A DNA stretch of 64,000 nucleotides, from positions 202,676-266,675 of the forward strand of contig WIDE01000028.1 in assembly GCA_015039315.1 (NCBI GenBank), in the 5' to 3' direction. This DNA comes from Clavulina sp. PMI_390. Taxonomy: Eukaryota > Basidiomycota > Agaricomycetes > Cantharellales > Hydnaceae. Of this stretch, positions 1-11,469 are shown piece after piece. Made by a program: the position numbers and the translations under genes. Within the stretch, counting starts at the first letter, position 1. Each line of letters opens with the position of its first letter. Below the pieces are notes generated by a model that had not been told where the DNA came from, made no database searches, and worked only from the letters and a program-made list of their open reading frames with translations.

Positions 1-19
1 AAAAAGTATTACAACATTA

Positions 20-764
20 GTGGAATTACGATGACGAGCCAGATCTAGAATCTACCCAGTACGTACAACAACCACCCCAGGATATAGGGTAAGAACTATG
101 ACTAGTGACGGTCTTGAATTGGAATTATGATGGCGAAGCTAACCAGAACGACGCATGCATCAACCAGCGACCAAAAAGCGAACTTGTAAGAAGAAAGAAG
201 CGAAAGTGGTGGAATTACGATGGTGACGGCTCCTTAAAGGACACTGGCACACATCAACCAAACACAAGCCGTAGGAAAGAAGAATGTGAGGATAACAAGT
301 GTCCTTGATGGTGATCTATGAAGCCGTGGAATTACGATGGCGCGACCAATGAGAGCAGCGCATGCATCAACCAAAAACCCAAATGGAAATAAATTTAGGA
401 TGTGAATGGATGGAGCATCGGACGTGGAATTATGATGGTGAAGGCTCTTGGTAGAGTTTGTCCACTCACCAACCAAGATCCAATGCAATGAGACCAAAGA
501 AGAAAATGACGAGTGAAGAGTGAAGGAGAAGCAAATGAATGGGTGGAATTATGATGGCGCAAGCCGTTTTGAAGCATACGCGCACCAACCACAGGAAGCG
601 GACACGAATCGAAGGGAAAGAATGAGAAGAACCTTTGGGATTACGACGACCAATCTGAGAGTAGTAGATACGCCAACCAAGGAGTAGATAGAGAATGAGG
701 GGAAGGGAGCCTGTGGGATTATATGATGACGAATCCAGCTGAATGCTAGTACGCGCATCAACCA
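20..764. repeat. Degenerate tandem repeat with two alternating boxes, about eight copies
   Basis: Box A, consensus GTGGAATTAYGATGG, starts near 20, 119, 209, 326, 424, 543, 636 and 713. The copies at 636 and 713 are weaker (GGGATTAC, GGGATTAT). Box B, consensus CATCAACCA or CACCAACCA, follows each box A by about 35-47 bp, near 66, 158, 252, 365, 467, 583, 671 and 756. Unit length is irregular (77-119 bp) and the sequence between boxes is purine-rich and poorly conserved. In the first copies box A reads WNYDG in the forward frame, but the frames do not stay open, so I do not call a protein. The array may continue left of the window. No other copy was noticed elsewhere in the window. Confidence 0.75.
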
Positions 765-806
765 ATCGACTAAATCAAGGATAGAATGGGAAAGAGAAAG
801 GTGATG

Positions 807-3189
807 CTAGATGAGGTCAGCCGTCGAAACTGCTGCTGAAGGATTGGCGGCAGGCAAAGCGCCAGAGTTCAGTGCTTCAACGGCCGTGACACTTTTCTCC
901 TCATCAGGGGACTGCCTTTCCTCCAGACCCCAATTTTCGTCCGTAACAACGGAGAGTGGGAGTCCTTTGGCCGGAAGGGCGACCAGCAAGCCAAGACCAG
1001 CCAGCCCAGCTGCAGCATACCAGATGTTACGGATGCCGATGCTGAACGCGTCACGAACTTGTGATCGCAGAGGCTCTGCGAGAGAAGGAATCCGGGGTAC
1101 AAGCGCATACGACAGTTCGGCCCCAGCAGGGAACTGGGATAGCAGCTCAGAAGGGAGACGGCGAGTAAGAGTATTCTGGAGGATTGTGATACCAACTGTG
1201 ATACCGAACGTCCTGCAAAGTCGTAAAACAACATTAGCACTGCAGTCTCGACTTTGGAAAGAAAAAATACTTGCTGGCCAAATTGCCTGAACCAGAACAT
1301 CAAGGCAAGTGCACTGGCGGTATCACGAACATCTAGAGGCGCTTGGACAGGGTATTGAGGAATGATGTACATTAGGCCCAGAGCAATGGCAGCGGGAACC
1401 TGGAGGCCTGCACCCATCGCGATGGAGGAACTTGAACGCAGGAGAGAAAGGATGCCATACGTAGCCACAATAAGGGGCCATGCAATGAGCATCTGTGGTC
1501 GATACTTGCCGGTAGAAGCAACAGACGCCCCCACCATGATAGCCACTGGAGCTGTAACGCGAAAAAAAAAATAGTGAGCTAGAGTACGCGCATCATTGGC
1601 TAAGCCTTCGCACCAACTACAAAGGCTGTCGGGAACATCAGCACTCCAGATATAATTGCAGACTTGAGTTTCGCCGCTTGGAAGTAGGTCGGCATGTAGT
1701 AGGGTACCAACGTTGATACCAACCCGTGGATAAACGTTTGCAGGTATCTGAGAGCCGGTCCATAAGCTTGATGACATAGAGAGAAAAAATCTAGCACACT
1801 CACCCGCTCAAACTGGTGCGATTATTGAGGAGCCTTAAAGGAATTGTAGGCTTTCTTCCCAGGGGACTGCGTTCCATAGCGGCCACATTGTCGTCGCCAA
1901 CGGTCTGCTTCTCAACGATTCCAGTCAAGGCCGTGTTAACAGGCTGGCGTTCGATATATCCTTCATATGCTAGAAAGACTGCCATCCCTGAAAACCCTAC
2001 GAGGAGAGGGACTAGGACGCGCGCTGAGTCCCAGGGGTAGGTGACTCCTCCCCAAGTAAGGGCAAGGATCACAGACGCTGTTGAGGCGATGATCAAGCCG
2101 TTACCGCTATCAAAGTGTCAATTTGAGCAAGTGAGCTCGCGGCAGGATTTAAGGCGGCAGACTCACATCCAGTCAATCGCCTTCAATTTGGTGCTCCAAT
2201 TTCCAGAAGGCTCGCGGATGTGTAAGAAGAAATACACAGAAACAGCGGAGGCAGCAGAAAGAGGAACATTGATGTCTTTGTATCGACAAAAAAGGTGAGC
2301 AAATGAAGGGAAGCTAGTCAGTATTGACCTTACAGAATATCCAGCGCCACTGGCCAGCGGTAGACAGCGCTCCACCAACAGGGGGTCCTAAAACCGACGC
2401 AAGAGACCAAACCTGATAGAAAACAGTTATTAATTCCATAGAACGGTTGTAAATCATATTCCGAGAAATAAGATCATACCCCACCAATGAAGCCAGTGTA
2501 TTTTCCACGATCACGGAGGGGAACCATGTCCGCAATGATGATCTCCGTGAGGGTAAGAATCCCTCCCCCACCAGCACCCTGAACAGCTGTAGTTTCCATT
2601 GTTAGCCTTCTTAGCATTGGGCTCTCCGAAAGGTGTATCATACCTCGTGCAGCAACAAGCATGTTCATTGACTGAGCTGCACCAGCAAGAGCGGAACCCA
2701 AAGCGAAGAGTGCGATAGAACCCAGCATCAGAGGTTTACGGCCGAAGATATTGCTCAAGCCCCCTGCGGGAGGCATACTAGCAGCGCTCGCCAACGCATA
2801 TGCGCTTCCCACCCAGATAAAGTCGGTGCCATTCAGAGCCTTGACAATGGTCGGAAGGGCGGTGCCCACAGATGAGAACTCAAGTGCGGCAAGAAAAACT
2901 GATGCACAAACGCCCGCTGTGTTGAAGTAAGCCAATACAAAATTTACCGAATTGTGGGAGACAGTTAGGCATTGAGGGATGCTACAAAGTAGAGCAGCAA
3001 TGCATGCGTACCATAGACCAGCCAGAATCGGGTTGATGGGCTCGAATTTCTTTGCTGGGTGGGTGCCTCTTCAAGTTGGGCCTGGGCACCCTCTGGAGCG
3101 GGCGCACCCATTTCAGAACTCATTCGGACTCTCGCCGGGGCCTTCGGGCGCCGAGATGCTGCGGATTTTTTCGCCGGAAAGAGGGCCAT
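807..3189 (-). CDS. Major facilitator superfamily transporter, DHA2 (14-helix drug:H+ antiporter) family
   Basis: Predicted plasma- or vacuolar-membrane proton-driven exporter of toxic compounds or metabolites. About ten exons can be joined. The first ends in FWLVY and joins, across a 95-bp intron (2917-3011), helix 1 with ALEFSSVGTALPTIV. Then come SNIFGRKPLM (the loop 2-3 MFS signature), QGAGGGGILTLTEIIIAD, VPLRDRGKYTGF and WRWIF, all typical of fungal DHA2 pumps of the Tri12/AflT type. Later exons supply NRTSLSG, the helices around PYYMPTYFQA, MFWFRQFGQ and TVGITILQNTL, and a hydrophilic tail ending at 807. The ATG at 3189 is the first of three in-frame methionines; MSSEM near 3123 is an alternative. 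The intron after RQFGQ reads correctly only with a GC donor (near 1267). The gene looks intact. The substrate cannot be told from sequence. Confidence 0.85.
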
Positions 3190-3716
3190 TTAAGACTTGA
3201 CAAAGAAAGAAAAACGTTGAACGGAACGCTACCTGGTGGGGATTGGGAGACGATGCGAAGAGGAACGCTGTTGTTGACAGATAGAAGTTTACGCTCTTGG
3301 TGATTTGCAGTAGCGGGTGGAGGGGAGGAACTGGTCTAATAAGGGGAATTAGGTGTGAAAGACGGAAGTCTTGGTTCTCGGGTGAAGTGATAGATAGCGA
3401 TTGAGGTGTTAGACGTAAATGAGGGCAAAAAGTAGAAGGAGACAAAGATTGTTAGTGTGACACAAGCGAACCTGATGTGACCCGTGATGAGTCAGTTTCA
3501 CTTCGTAAATAGGCTTCAGTTCTCGTCCGCATCCCACAAGCTCTCAAAATGAAACATTTCGAACGAGAAGATGGAGGCGAGACAGGAACCGGAATCCATT
3601 CAAACAGGCCAGGGAGAAAAGGTAGACAAGAAAGGAAGAGACAGATACGTGAACGAGACAGCTACTATACCGGTACTACTGTAAGAGATCTTCTGTCAAA
3701 CGACAACCTTCGCACC
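3190..3716. other. Intergenic region between the MFS gene start and the 3' end of the next gene
   Basis: About 530 bp. It should hold the promoter and 5' leader of the minus-strand MFS gene and the 3' UTR of the minus-strand gene to its right. Short open frames exist on both strands but none shows a family signature or a credible splice structure. I see no clear TATA element or repeat. Confidence 0.5.
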
Positions 3717-5298
3717 TCACGCGTTCAGCTCGTCGTCCACAATGGGGCGCTTGAATCGCTGGAGCAAACCCCCACCCCTCTTCGCCGCCCTGCCCATCAC
3801 CGACCTGGGGCTTCTCATCACCAACGGAGCCATCGCCTCCTCAACCGTCCTCTCGCGATGCGTCTTCCCCATCAAACCACCACTAACACCCCTGAGAGCA
3901 CGCCTCCAAAGCGCCTGCTTGACCTCGCCGCGAACCCCACCCTCCAGATCGGTGCCGTACTCGAACGCGAGCGAGCCGCGGTTGCGCGAAGGAGGGAGCG
4001 AAAACACAACTTCGTCCAACTCACATTCGATCCCAACAAAGTCCTCGATAAGGCCATCGGCGCCTCCGTTCTCTCCAGGCTGGGCGTCGCGCAGGAAGAA
4101 CTCCCTACGGAAGAACTTGCGCTTCTTGTACCCACTCGTCTTCGATGCCTTGTTGTCCGGGCTGCTGATGGAAGAAGGCGAACCGAGGCTGGACGAGACG
4201 AGCGTGCTGTCGGCAACAAGATCCTCCTCGCCGTGGGCATCGTAGCAGTGCTTGAGAGAAGATGCGATGCTCTCGCCGTCCGTGTCCTCGGCGATGTCGT
4301 TCAGGGCGGGAGCGCGGCTCTTGAATGGAGCGTATTTGAGGCTGGTGAGGCTCGCGCACTCCTGAAGGCTGAGATCCTGGCAGTCGACCGAGGCAGGGCC
4401 GGAGTGGTACGAGCCCTGAGCACGAGGCAGGCGGGAAATGCTGGAGAAGGAAGGAGCGATAGTTGGCATCTTGAGGATGGCGCTGGAGTCGACGAGGACA
4501 GTGAGGGGGAGCTGGACTAGAGGAGTGCTGAGGCGCCAGTCGGGCATCTCATCGTCAACACAGATGAGGTCGCAGTACTCGGGTTGATGAACCGGAGCGA
4601 CGTCAGGAATGGAGCGGACAATCTTGAAGTAATGACCCTCGGGACCGTACTTGGGGCCATAGTGGGCATCGAGCGACACGCAGGGAGCAGGCTGGGGAAC
4701 CTGAAGAGCGGGCTCGACCACCTCATCAGCATCGTCGTACTCGAGATCTCCGAAAGCTCCAGCGGGACCACAGCGGGAAAAGCCAGACGTAGAAGGGAGC
4801 TTGCCAGCAGCTAGCCACTCGAGCTCGACTTCAAGCAGCTTTTCCTCGTTCTCCGACTCGCCAGAGATATCCTCCTCATCGAACGCGCCGCAGGGACCGA
4901 AGCTGGAGTTGGTGAAAGTGCAGGGAAGTGAGAGGTTGGAGTCGACCTCAGTAGAGATGGAGGGGGAGCAGATGGCAGAGGCAGACGAGCAAGCGAGGGC
5001 GCTGGAGACGCTATCCGCGTCTGAGACCGAGGAAGCAGCAGAGCTGTGGAGGGAAGGTGTAGAGAAGCTGCCAATGGAGACGCTGTGTAGAGTTATGAGC
5101 ACTAGAAGCGAAGGTAAAGAGCAGACGTATCGAATAGGCTCACCTAGTATAGATACTAGAAGCAGACTGGTTAAGCGCATCAAGCGCGGAGAGGGACTGA
5201 ACGGAGTCTGAGGCACCAGGCGTCATACCAAGAGTCGCAAGAGAAAACACGGGAGCAGAGACGGAAGAGCTGATGGTGGAGAGCAAGGCAGAAGTCAT
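3717..5298 (-). CDS. Unrecognised protein rich in serine and acidic residues
   Basis: Two exons. Exon 1 starts at the ATG at 5298 (MTSALLSTISSSVSAP) and ends at SSIYTR. A donor GTGAGC near 5145 and an acceptor near 5085 join it to a long exon that stays open to the stop at 3717. The product is about 500 aa. It has a Ser/Ala-rich N-terminus, acidic stretches (FDEEDISGESENEEK, DLEYDDADEV), a more ordered middle around HYGPKYGPEGHYFKIVRS, and a basic segment KKRKFFRREFF that could be a nuclear localisation signal. No domain is recognised. The long open frame and consistent codon use over 1.4 kb support a real gene. A TATA box lies about 140 bp upstream. Confidence 0.6.
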
Positions 5299-5439
5299 GA
5301 TGCTGGAGTGTTTTGGGACGGTCGTGAAGATCGAGAGATCGTGAGCGAAGAACACAAGGGTGAGCTGTGAAGCGAGAGCTTGAAGCAAAGGCAAGGAGTT
5401 GTGGGGGAGAAAAGGGAGGGAGGAGCGCATAGGCCCAGC

Positions 5440-5446
5440 TTTTATA
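5440..5446 (-). promoter_or_regulatory. TATA box upstream of the unrecognised gene at 3717-5298
   Basis: The minus strand reads TATAAAA here, about 140 bp before the ATG at 5298, a plausible distance for a fungal TATA element with a short 5' leader. No other strong TATA match was seen in this interval. Confidence 0.5.
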
Positions 5447-5863
5447 GGCACTTTGAGGAGCAATGGCGGATGGTGTGATGCACAAACTGTCCACAACTTT
5501 TTGGTGTCAAGAAGCCATGGCGGGTGTCAGACTGGTGTCACATCGACAGCCGGAAGAAGGGTTTGCCGGAGACTCAATGCAGCTGCCCGAGTTCTGGAGC
5601 ACCTAGTAATGTAGGTCGCCGAAAAGGCCAGGCTTCAAATGGTTCGTCAGCTATCGAGACGCTGGGGGTGGCTCCAAGTTCGTAGTGGTCACAATATGAT
5701 CGAGTCACGTGTTGGTCGGAGACATTGAGAGGCTCTGGGAAACATGATTCAATCCCAACGAAAATGCTACGATTATATGTGATAGTGTGATGATGTACCA
5801 TACAACACAGTAGGCCATAATTAATACAAGTTATCATGACTCTGATACTAAGGGTATCCACAC
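5447..5863. other. Intergenic region
   Basis: Upstream part of the promoter of the 3717-5298 gene and downstream part of the next minus-strand gene. It is AT-richer toward 5750-5860, consistent with a 3' UTR. No gene is supported. Confidence 0.4.
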
Positions 5864-7253
5864 TCAACTTCCGTCAATTGGGCTAGCTGCCGGAGCATTG
5901 CCAATAACAACCTCGCCAGGAGCAGTGAGAGAAAGAGAATCCTCAGGGGCTACATTAACTCGCTCTAAGAGAAGAGTGGGCGATGTAAGCCGGAGTAGAG
6001 GGTGTTTTGAAGTGGAGGATGCCAGCTCCTGGGTCATGTGAAGACTACTCCCATCAGGTTCATCAGCTTGGGCGGCGGCTGCTGCTGCGCTGAACTCTTG
6101 AGGGCTTCCAGGAGGAGAGGGGTACGGCGAGAGTGTCTCCGTTACATCTGCACAAGCTGGGACGGTAGCATTAGCACTGCCACTAGGTAAAGGGCTGGCC
6201 GCTTGCGCCTGCTCTACGGCAAGCTTTTGCTGCTCTTGTAGTGCGAGCTCGAGTTCAGCGACGCGAGCGAGAAGGGCTTCTCGCTCCTGGGCATGGAATA
6301 TCTGGTCAGACATTCTTCGACGACGCTCGACAATTGGTGTCGTTAAGAGGGTGTTTTGCTCATCTTCGTCTACACTTAGAGAAGCGGGTAATGAGCTTCG
6401 AGGGAAACGAGAGGTCCCAGGTGGGGCACTAGTTGGCTGGTAGCTATCAAAATCGACGTCTTGCCGCAAGATAGCAACCCGAGGAGGAGAGGAATCCCCA
6501 GCAACAATACTGCGGTCATCATCCACGTCGGGGAGGGCACCAGCCTCTGCCCGTGGTGATCCCACGCGAGATGATGGAAGGTCAAACTTTTTTCCTAATT
6601 GTAGCGGGCGTATCCCTCCACTGTGTGTCCGCTGGTGCTTGCTAAACGATGCGAGCACGCGAGGTGACAAATTCGGGGTCTGGCCAACCACGTGGCCGCC
6701 ATGATAGCTTGCAGGGCGGCGTCGCCCAGGAGTGATCGTGCCCGTTTGAAGTTGAGCATCAAGCTCGAGTTCAGGAGTAGTGGGCTGGGATTTGGGTTCA
6801 GAGCCGGTGCGTCTGGCAGTAGAGTACTCTGATGAGGTAGGATATCTCCACGAGGTGGATGATTCAGGGGTGTCTTGTGTAGCTTTGCGAGAAGATGGTA
6901 AGGATAGGGCTGTAACAGGAGATTGTAGGATTATTGAATGGGATGAAGGAGCTTCAGGTACAGTCAGTCAGATTGAGGCTTGACAGCTTGGAGCTGGACA
7001 TAGCGACTCACCATCTCTCTCTTTGACCTTTGCCCAGTCATCTGGTCGAGTGCTCGCTGGTGGCGGAATAGGCAAAACGAGTTGGACGGCAGCAGCTAGA
7101 TGGAGTATGCAATGAGGCTCGATTGTATACTGGTCGTCATGATGACCCTCAACGAGGTAGGATTCGTTGCTCACAGATAAACCAGAACGATAGCTGAACG
7201 GCGATGATTGCAGGCAAGCAGAACACAGTCACTGTTGCTACCAACAAGTCCAT
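5864..7253 (-). CDS. Unrecognised protein with one predicted transmembrane helix and a long polar C-terminus
   Basis: The clearest reading starts at the ATG at 7253. The first exon encodes a strong hydrophobic helix (residues about 1-30, including VFCLPAIIAVQLSFWFI). A GTGAGC donor near 7174 and an acceptor near 7096 lead to VQLVLPIPPP. A second intron (about 6914-7010) leads to the main exon, which is open to 5864 and holds a polar, Ser/Pro-rich region with a predicted coiled coil (REALLARVAELELALQEQQ). No family is recognised. Upstream exon-like sequence (about 7350-7436, minus strand, RRPNVYSGSPNPKARAT) joins in frame to the helix exon across an intron, so the true start may lie up to 400 bp further right, close to or overlapping the VPS16 promoter. 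The 5' end is therefore provisional. Confidence 0.5.
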
Positions 7254-7844
7254 GAAGCTGTGGGGAACATAGTAGGAAAGAGGTATTGGCTTTCTGGTCA
7301 TGATTGTGTACGGAGATGCATGAAATGGAGGGGGGGAGGGGAAGGTTAAGCTAACCTTTTTGCGTATCGTATAGCGCTCGCTGATATAGCAGTGGCACGG
7401 GCCTTCGGATTGGGAGATCCGCTATACACGTTGGGTCTCCTGTGAAGCGGTGCCGTTGTGGGATTTCAATTGCAACTGTAATGCTGTATGCTTCTGCTGT
7501 TTGCAATGGCGGCTACCCCAATATTGCTCAAGGAGGTTCTGACCCGAAAACCGAGGAAGAGGTGCGTCTGGGCTTCCCAATCAAATCCGTCACTGAATCC
7601 CGCTTTTGGGCGTGTTGGAGGCTGGTTTCCTTGTTTGGTCCAACTTGAACAACGTGACATTCACCAACCTCGAAGCGTCACCGTCACGCGACACTTGCTT
7701 GCTTTGCGGCCCAGCTTTGAGTACTGGCGCAGTCCAACTTCGTAGCTGCGGCTCGATTTCAGATACGAGGTACTTCACAAAGTCGAGCACCGCTACGAGT
7801 ACTGCCTCCTAAGGCCACCTCCCGCATTCAGAGCCTGCAACACG
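7254..7844. other. Head-to-head interval between the minus-strand membrane-protein gene and VPS16
   Basis: About 590 bp. It contains the likely extra 5' exon of the left gene (near 7350-7436, minus strand) and must also hold the VPS16 promoter. A minus-strand open frame at 7466-7660 could be a further 5' exon, but I could not find a phase-consistent splice to the next exon, so it is left open. Confidence 0.4.
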
Positions 7845-10800
7845 ATGACGACCTTCCAGCACCCTACGGCTTCTTGGGACACTCCCGATGACGGTGCTTC
7901 ATTCTATCGGTTGGTCGATATATCTATCACACTTCCTCCAGGGTCTTATTTGTCTCTAGCCGGCAGGAAGTGTATACCATGTCGTGGAACTTGGTGGACC
8001 TCAGCGCGTACATCGTCGCTGGAGCCCGTCGTGGAGGACCCTTGGGTAAGTTTATTGCAACTCGTTTGTTGTGACCATCTGAGCTTAATCGATCGTGGCC
8101 CTCTAGCCATCACTCGAGACGCCTCCGCGATCATTGAGTATGGTGCATCAATATCGACCAAACCCCAAATCCAAATATATTCTTCCTCTGGTACCCTCAT
8201 TCGCACAATTCCAGTAAGCCCTTGTTGGCATATGAGTGTTCAGTCATTTGAAAACCTTACAACCCTCGGGCCATAGTGGGACCTAGGGCGCATCATCAGA
8301 ATGGGATGGACCTATGATGAATGGAACACCGACGAGCATCTTGTCGTCCTCAACGAGGAGGGCATATACCGATTGTACGACCTCCAGGGAGACTACAGCC
8401 AGCATTCTCTCGGCTCGGATGCGCAAGAGGCTGGAATTATCCAAGCTGTGATCCATGAGACGGGTATGGTGGCCCTCACTGGGCATCTGACGCTTATAGA
8501 GGTCAAGGGGTGGGATGCCAGCAGCGGAAGGCCATCATTGCTGGCTCCCCCAGGTAGATTCATCAACAATACATCACATGGGGATAGCCTGTTCAACGAA
8601 TTTTTGTAGGCTTGGTGCAGCCCCCAACAGCATGGGATGTCCTCCCACCAGACCAGACCGTCAGCAGACATGTTGAAGTCCTCGTATCTTCTGACTCGAC
8701 CATCCTTTCCGTCGACAGCTCCGAGGCCATCGATCAGGTTCGTCTTTATTGCCTGCAGCGAGTCGATCGCAGATGGGTGAATAGCAAACGTAGCGAATAT
8801 CTCGAGGACCATTCAGCAAAATCGCCGTGTCTCCGAATGGAAAAGCTTTTGGCCTCCTCACAACTACTGGGACCCTCTGGGTTGTCTCGTCAAATTTCCA
8901 AGAGAGTTATGCTGAATACGATACCACAATGGAGGGTATGACTGGGGAACCTCGCCAGCTAGCGTGGTGCGGCAATGATACACTCGTAATGAATTGGGAT
9001 GGCTTAATCCTCATGGTAGGACCATATGGGAGTGTCCTTCGGTAAGTATCGTGTTATTTTCATGTTGATGAATCCATCGAGGGCTATTCGATCTGACAAA
9101 ACCTAAGGTACTACTACACTTCACCAACGGTCCTCATCACCGAGCACGATGGAGTGAGGATAATAAGCCACGACCGTTGTGACTTTCTGCAAAAAGTTCC
9201 TCGTGGGTCATCTGCCCATTTTTGGGCGCCTCTCACATTTCGCTCACAAGACTAAATCATCTCTCTCTTTTGGACCGTAGGTGCGTCTGAGCAGGTCTTC
9301 AAACCAGGGTCTGCATCCCCTGCTGCTGTCCTGCTCGACGCCTTCGATCTTTATGAAAAGCAATCACCGCGTGCTGATGAAACCATTCGCAACATTCGGC
9401 CTGAGCTTGCAGGCGCGGTGGATGTCCTCATCGCCGCAGCCGGTCAGGAACTCGAGCCATACTGGCAGAAACGGCTGTTGAATGTGAGTTCGACTCTCAG
9501 GCTGTGCGGAGTCCTCGCTCATTCAATGCATGCGTGGACCTCTGGTTTTGCTTCGATAGACGGCGCTGTATGGGCGCGCCTTCTTGGATCTGTTTGACCC
9601 TTCGGACTTTGTGGAGATGGGAAAAGCTCTCAAAGTCCTCAACGCAATACGTTATTACGAAGTTGGCCTTCCTTTGACATATGCAGAGTGCGTCCACCTT
9701 GGCTGGTCCTTGCTCCTGTCTTCTTGCTCACCCTTCTTACTGCACCCAGGTTCAAATCGTCACCTCCAGAACACCTAATCTCCCGCCTCACTTCTCGCAA
9801 TATGCATATCCTAGCCCTTCGAATTTCCTCCTTCCTCGACCTCAAACCAGATGTAGTCCTCCGGCATTGGGCGGCCGCCAAGATTTTGCACTCGCAACGC
9901 ATGCGCGAGGAGTCTGGGGGGGCAACAGGTGCTGATGGTGGTGATGACGATGCGGCGATATGTAAATTGATTGTGGACAAGTTTGAAAAATTGGGTGCGG
10001 ATCTGGGGCAGGGCGTGAGTTATTCGGAGGTGGCGAAGAAGGCGTGGATGGCAGGGAGATCCAGGTTGGCTACAATGGTTTGTCTCCTTCTGATTTCTTA
10101 GTTCCCTTCCTGTGTGTGAGCTATACCACTAGCTAACACCGTGATGCTGTAGCTACTCGATCATGAGCCGAAAGCTGGCGATCAGGTGCCACTTCTTCTC
10201 GCAATGAAGGAAGACAGGCTAGCCTTGACGAAAGCCATTGACAGTGGAGATACTGACCTAGGTGAGCTGACTTCGGTGGATCACGCCCTATGTAATTTTG
10301 GGGTTGATCAATCTCATTCCTTGAACCTGGTATTTCTTCTGTGTGCCCATATGTTGCACTGTAGTGTATCATGTCCTCCTTCACCTCAAACGACGTCTCA
10401 ACCTCGGTGATTTCTTCAAGCTCATTGAAGATGGTGGAGAAGAGCTGCGCCCCGCTGCCAGCCTTCTTCAGGTTTACGCCCGCGAGCAAAACCGAGATCT
10501 CCTCAAAGACTTCTACTTCCAGGACGATAGGCGGACAGAGAGCGCTGCCCTCGCGCTCGAGGAAGCCGCATCATCAACAGTGCGTTCTTGGGGTGTCTAT
10601 GTTGCCTGCGACTTGGTTTAGGGGACGGATGGGCTAATATTGTTGTGTAGGATGTTGGTGTACGGATGGAAGCGATCAAGACTGCCGCAAAGTTCTTCTC
10701 AGAAGATAAGGAGAGGTCATTCGAGGCCAAGGTGCCGTTCCTCGTCTAGTTCTTCGTCAGATGACTAATTTCGTGCTGCTGGTCCACAAAGATGACAAAT

Positions 10801-11469
10801 GATGGGCTGAAGCTCCTCAAGTTCCAGCAGCAGGTGGAGAAAGAGGTCGATGGTGGCGTGAGCCTCACTGGTCTCAGCGTGAGCGAGACCATACGAGCCT
10901 GTATCGTCGCTGGCCTGTCCAAGAAAGCCGATAATGTGAAACGAGAATTCGAGGTCCCTGACAAGCGGTATGTCAATCACTCCGCCCAATGACATCGTGC
11001 ACGCGCAACAAATGCTCCTGAGCTCACACATTCATCATCTCACATCCATCCCCTGGCACCTCCTTAGATTCTGGTGGATCAAACTTCAAGCGCTCATTGA
11101 TGTCAAAGATTGGGAGGGCCTTGATGCACTTGCCAAAGCCAAAAAGAGCCCAATCGGCTATGAGCCCTTTGTCCAGCGACTGGTCAGCAAGGGCTTCCCT
11201 AAACAAGCTGCTCAGTTTGTACCGCGTTGCGACGCGAAGCGGCGCCCGGATCTGTACGTGTTGTGCGGGGAGTGGAGGCAAGCAGGACTGGAGGCGAAAG
11301 AGAGGGGTGATTCCGCAAAACTGCAGTAAGTGACTTTTTCTTCGTTTTCTTATCACATGCTAACTGAGAATCTGATTGGGGGCTTCCCTCGCAAAGGGAA
11401 ATACGAAAGAAGAGCCCAAATGATTTGATCGCTCGGCAGCTGGATGAGATAATTAGGAGTTCCAAGTAA
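7845..11469 (+). CDS. VPS16: Vacuolar protein sorting-associated protein 16 (HOPS/CORVET core subunit)
   Basis: Class C Vps subunit needed for tethering and fusion at endosomes and the vacuole; in the family it binds the SM protein Vps33. The gene is split into more than a dozen exons. The N-terminal beta-propeller half begins [13 protein letters not shown] and includes the exon with [20 protein letters not shown]. The propeller continues through [20 protein letters not shown] and [16 protein letters not shown]. The C-terminal alpha-solenoid includes [56 protein letters not shown] and the conserved end [20 protein letters not shown]. It ends LDEIIRSSK at 11469. Length and order fit full-length Vps16. 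The start is the first ATG after in-frame stops. The gene looks intact. Confidence 0.9.

Noticed and set aside
105..420. Coding repeat WNYDG, reminiscent of the glutamine synthetase WNYDGSS motif
   Set aside because: Only five residues match and they come from the repeat box; frames are interrupted and no glutamine synthetase sequence surrounds it.
811..1777. Long open frames on both strands over the MFS 3' half
   Set aside because: The plus-strand frame and the 302-codon minus-strand frame include out-of-frame and intronic sequence; transporter motifs are in the spliced model.
3549..4520. A 323-codon plus-strand open frame opposite the unrecognised gene
   Set aside because: Antisense shadow: the minus-strand frame is longer, spliced, and has a promoter; the plus frame has no motif.
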